Source of the DNA: an uncultured Bacilli bacterium
GTDB taxonomy: Bacteria > Bacillota_I > Bacilli_A > RF39 > UBA660
Direction of reading: 5' to 3'
Assembly: GCA_947631285.1 (NCBI GenBank)
Contig: CANRKS010000041.1
Span: 1 to 8,300, forward strand
Length of the DNA: 8,300 nt
The notes under the pieces are model-generated. The model ran no database searches and was not told the origin of the DNA. It saw only the letters and a program-made list of their open reading frames with translations. The first letter of the stretch is position 1; each line of letters begins with the position of its first letter. This document shows positions 7,071 through 8,300 of this stretch, one piece after another. Made by a program: the position numbers and the translations under genes.

Positions 7071-7097
7071 TTTATTATACAAGTTTATTATTTCCTC
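7053..7097. terminator. Bidirectional terminator built into two convergent gene ends
   Basis: GAGGAAATA (7053-7061) pairs perfectly with TATTTCCTC (7089-7097). After one T-T mismatch TAAACT (7063-7068) pairs with AGTTTA (7082-7087), leaving a 13-nt loop. On the minus strand the stem is followed by a strong T-run (complement of 7041-7052). On the plus strand it is followed by a weaker T-rich stretch (7098-7108). The left arm is XRE coding sequence and the right arm is CsoR-like coding sequence, so both transcripts would end here. Confidence 0.75.
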
Positions 7098-7322
7098 TAT
7101 TTGTTTTTGATCAACTTTATCTAAATTATTTTTCATATAATTCTCTAATATACTAACGCCAACTCCTTTTAAAGAATTAGTTAAAGCCCCAAGTTGAATT
7201 AGAATTTCTTCATAACTTCTTTCTTCATCAATCATTCCGGCAAGGCCTCTTATTTGCCCTCCAATAATATTAAGTCTTTTGATGAAATAATTTTTGTCAC
7301 CAGTATTTGTCATATTTTTCAT
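7062..7322 (-). CDS. CsoR/RcnR-family (DUF156) protein lacking the metal/thiol ligands
   Basis: An 86-aa all-helical protein. RLNIIGGQIRGLAGMIDEERSYEEILIQLGALTNSLKGVGVSILENYM follows the family pattern RL-x-R-I-x-GQ-x-RG...MI-x-ED-x-x-C...L-x-Q...A-x-x-x-AL...H-x-x-x-C. Known members are tetrameric repressors that sense copper, nickel, formaldehyde or persulfide through a Cys-His-Cys (or Cys-Cys) set. Here the three positions are Tyr37, Tyr62 and Asn66, and the protein has no Cys or His anywhere, so standard sensing is not possible. It may be a constitutive or partner-regulated DNA-binding protein. AAAGGAGGA lies within the last codons of the upstream membrane-protein gene, 9 nt before the ATG. 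The two genes are 4 nt apart, which indicates coupling. It overlaps the XRE gene tail to tail by 9 bp. No copper, nickel or sulfur gene is adjacent. Confidence 0.85.
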   Translation of the reverse strand: MKNMTNTGDKNYFIKRLNIIGGQIRGLAGMIDEERSYEEILIQLGALTNSLKGVGVSILENYMKNNLDKVDQKQIEEIINLYNKLV

Positions 7323-7326
7323 TTTG

Positions 7327-8133
7327 CTAATCCTCCTTTATCGTATCTATTTGTTTAGTTAAAATAAAATTATTGGCAAATCGATATTTCTCTTTATTTT
7401 TTATATATAAATAACCAAAAATACTAAATGTTAAAGAACCAATAAAATTAACAATTAAGTCCTTCATAGTATCTATTATACCAATATCTAGGTATCCTGT
7501 AAATGTTGCTAATTCTTCATTCTCTTTATTATACAAGATCATTTTATTAATATCCTTAATTTTAATCGCATTATTGGTTTTCGATTCATCTAATTCGACC
7601 GTAGAAATATTTTGTAATATGGTATCTTTTTGCATATCTGTTTTAAAAATAAGATCAAAACCAAATTCATAAAATTCCCATAAGACACCAACCGTCATTG
7701 AAAAGCAGAAAGATACAATAGCCACAAATAAAGGTGATAATTTAATTAAATCAACATTTTCATTTAATAAATATACTAATGAAAAACCAATACCTGCGGA
7801 TAAAAAACCATTAAGTGTATGCATTAAAGTATCTATATGGGGAATTCTGACATAGAAATTATTTATTTCTCCCAAAATAGTAGATGTAAATATCATTAAA
7901 AGGAGAATAATTTCTAAAAGACTAGGAATAGTTATTTTAAATTTATTTTCAATAAAGAAAGGAATAATTAATAAAATTAAAGTAAGCAAGCATAAAATAG
8001 CTTTTGAAGTTTCTCCTAAAGTTATTTGTCTTATAAAAGATAAAAAGACTAAAGTTCTTAAAATAATATAAACAATTAAGGTCTTTTTGTCAGATTCTCT
8101 ATAAGCTTTTTTTATTTTTTTCTTAAAATTCAT
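7327..8133 (-). CDS. Six-TM integral membrane protein, YjdF/DUF2238-like
   Basis: A 268-aa membrane protein if started at the ATG at 8133. An upstream in-frame ATG at 8190 lies inside a terminator stem and upstream of the -10 at 8161-8166, so it is unlikely. Predicted TM segments are about 18-38, 44-61, 70-88, 105-123, 133-152 and 225-244. Polar positions in or near membrane segments are PHIDTLMH (His99, Asp101, His105), LWEFYEFGFD (Glu153, Glu156, Asp160) and DIGIIDTMKDL (Asp216, Asp221, Asp225). This order, H/D-rich before TM4, WE-x-x-E after TM5 and D-x-x-x-D before the last TM, matches my recollection of YjdF/DUF2238 proteins. A loop of about 60 residues (161-222) between TM5 and TM6 is longer than I expect. 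Function is unknown. It is co-transcribed and probably translationally coupled with the CsoR-like gene. Confidence 0.75.
   Translation of the reverse strand: MNFKKKIKKAYRESDKKTLIVYIILRTLVFLSFIRQITLGETSKAILCLLTLILLIIPFFIENKFKITIPSLLEIILLLMIFTSTILGEINNFYVRIPHIDTLMHTLNGFLSAGIGFSLVYLLNENVDLIKLSPLFVAIVSFCFSMTVGVLWEFYEFGFDLIFKTDMQKDTILQNISTVELDESKTNNAIKIKDINKMILYNKENEELATFTGYLDIGIIDTMKDLIVNFIGSLTFSIFGYLYIKNKEKYRFANNFILTKQIDTIKED
7331..7339 (-). promoter_or_regulatory. Ribosome binding site of the CsoR-like gene, inside the upstream gene
   Basis: AAAGGAGGA on the minus strand lies over the final Lys-Glu-Asp codons of the membrane-protein gene, directly before its TAG. The CsoR-like ATG at 7322 is 9 nt after GGAGG. 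This supports a single transcript with coupled translation and fixes the start codon. Confidence 0.75.
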
Positions 8134-8160
8134 TCTATTACTTCTTTCTTTATAGACAGT

Positions 8161-8166
8161 ATTATA
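8161..8166 (-). promoter_or_regulatory. -10 element of the membrane protein/CsoR-like operon
   Basis: A perfect TATAAT on the minus strand between the upstream terminator and the ATG at 8133. No good -35 hexamer is found at 16-18 bp; the region upstream is the T-tract and stem of the terminator. The start would be near 8154, with a purine-rich leader (GAAAGAAG) as a weak ribosome binding site. Confidence 0.5.
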
Positions 8167-8175
8167 ACTCTTAAA

Positions 8176-8205
8176 GCAAGAAAAAACCATAATTTCTTAT
8201 GGTTT
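8176..8205 (-). terminator. Terminator downstream of the cysteine-rich frame
   Basis: AAACCATAA (8184-8192) and TTATGGTTT (8197-8205) form a perfect 9-bp stem with a 4-nt loop. On the minus strand the stem runs into a T-tract (complement of the A-run at 8181-8186, then CTTGCTTT). On the + strand no T-tract follows. It starts 17 nt after the stop codon of the cysteine-rich frame. Confidence 0.8.
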
Positions 8206-8222
8206 AATACCCTTTGCTCCTT

Positions 8223-8300
8223 TTAGCAAACACAATCTACATAAGTATCAGATAAACATCTAATACTGCATAAACAACTACAATCCATTGTAAAGAATGA
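8223..8300 (-). CDS. Cysteine-rich protein, partial or very small (runs off window)
   Basis: A minus-strand frame open to the window edge encodes 25 residues ending in a TAA at 8223-8225. Within it MDCSCLCSIRCLSDTYVDCVC could be a 21-aa peptide from the ATG at 8288, with six cysteines (CxCxC, then C, then CxC). The 12 visible bases before that ATG contain no Shine-Dalgarno sequence and the frame stays open, so it may instead be the C-terminal tail of a longer protein. A terminator 17 nt downstream supports a real transcript end here. Possible roles are a metal-binding or disulfide-rich tail or a small Cys-rich peptide; I do not recognise the family. Confidence 0.5.
   Translation of the reverse strand, partial: SFFTMDCSCLCSIRCLSDTYVDCVC

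Noticed and set aside
7098..7108. Possible strict + strand terminator for the XRE gene independent of the shared hairpin
   Set aside because: The T-rich stretch has no second stem of its own; it only serves as the weaker T-tract of the shared hairpin.
75..8300. TGA read as tryptophan (Mycoplasma-type code), suspected because no gene here stops at TGA
   Set aside because: All genes translate to full-length, family-consistent proteins with TGG for Trp, so the standard code is sufficient; absence of TGA stops in seven genes is weak evidence.

Overview
The window is AT-rich, uses the standard genetic code (every visible stop is TAA or TAG, none is TGA, and Trp is TGG), has good AGGAGG-type ribosome binding sites and T-tract terminators. 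With a phosphoketolase and secreted proteins carrying SipW-type signal peptides, this suggests a low-GC Firmicute, plausibly an uncultured gut Bacilli lineage. The taxonomic guess is inference; nothing in the window fixes genus or order.

Layout from left to right. Positions 1-74 are non-coding and hold a possible + strand terminator. A complete xylulose-5-phosphate/fructose-6-phosphate phosphoketolase (75-2417, minus) has its own promoter. Behind a minus-strand terminator (2473-2503) lies a two-gene minus operon (2512-6608). Its two paralogous secreted proteins share a SipW-cognate signal peptide and a TasA/camelysin-like N-terminal domain. After this comes one copy (522 aa) or two tandem copies (833 aa) of a C-terminal module resembling DUF6273, with conserved cysteine pairs. 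A 171-bp divergent intergenic region separates the operon from a small XRE-type regulator (6780-7070, plus). That region contains a good promoter for each side and a 17-bp-arm inverted repeat between and across them.

The XRE gene converges on, and overlaps by 9 bp, a minus gene for a CsoR/RcnR-family (DUF156) protein that has no cysteine and no histidine at all. A two-sided terminator hairpin is built into the coding ends of both genes. The CsoR-like gene is translationally coupled to an upstream six-TM membrane protein of YjdF/DUF2238 type (7327-8133). At the right edge a cysteine-rich reading frame (8223-8300, minus) runs off the window and is followed by a clear terminator.

How the genes may work together: the most interesting unit is the XRE regulator plus the divergent surface-protein operon. 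It recalls the Bacillus logic of SinR controlling the tapA-sipW-tasA matrix operon, but with modular C-terminal display domains fused to the TasA-like base. No SipW-type signal peptidase is in the window, so processing must be supplied from elsewhere. The phosphoketolase is a stand-alone metabolic gene. The membrane protein and degenerate CsoR-like protein form a second small operon of unknown function.
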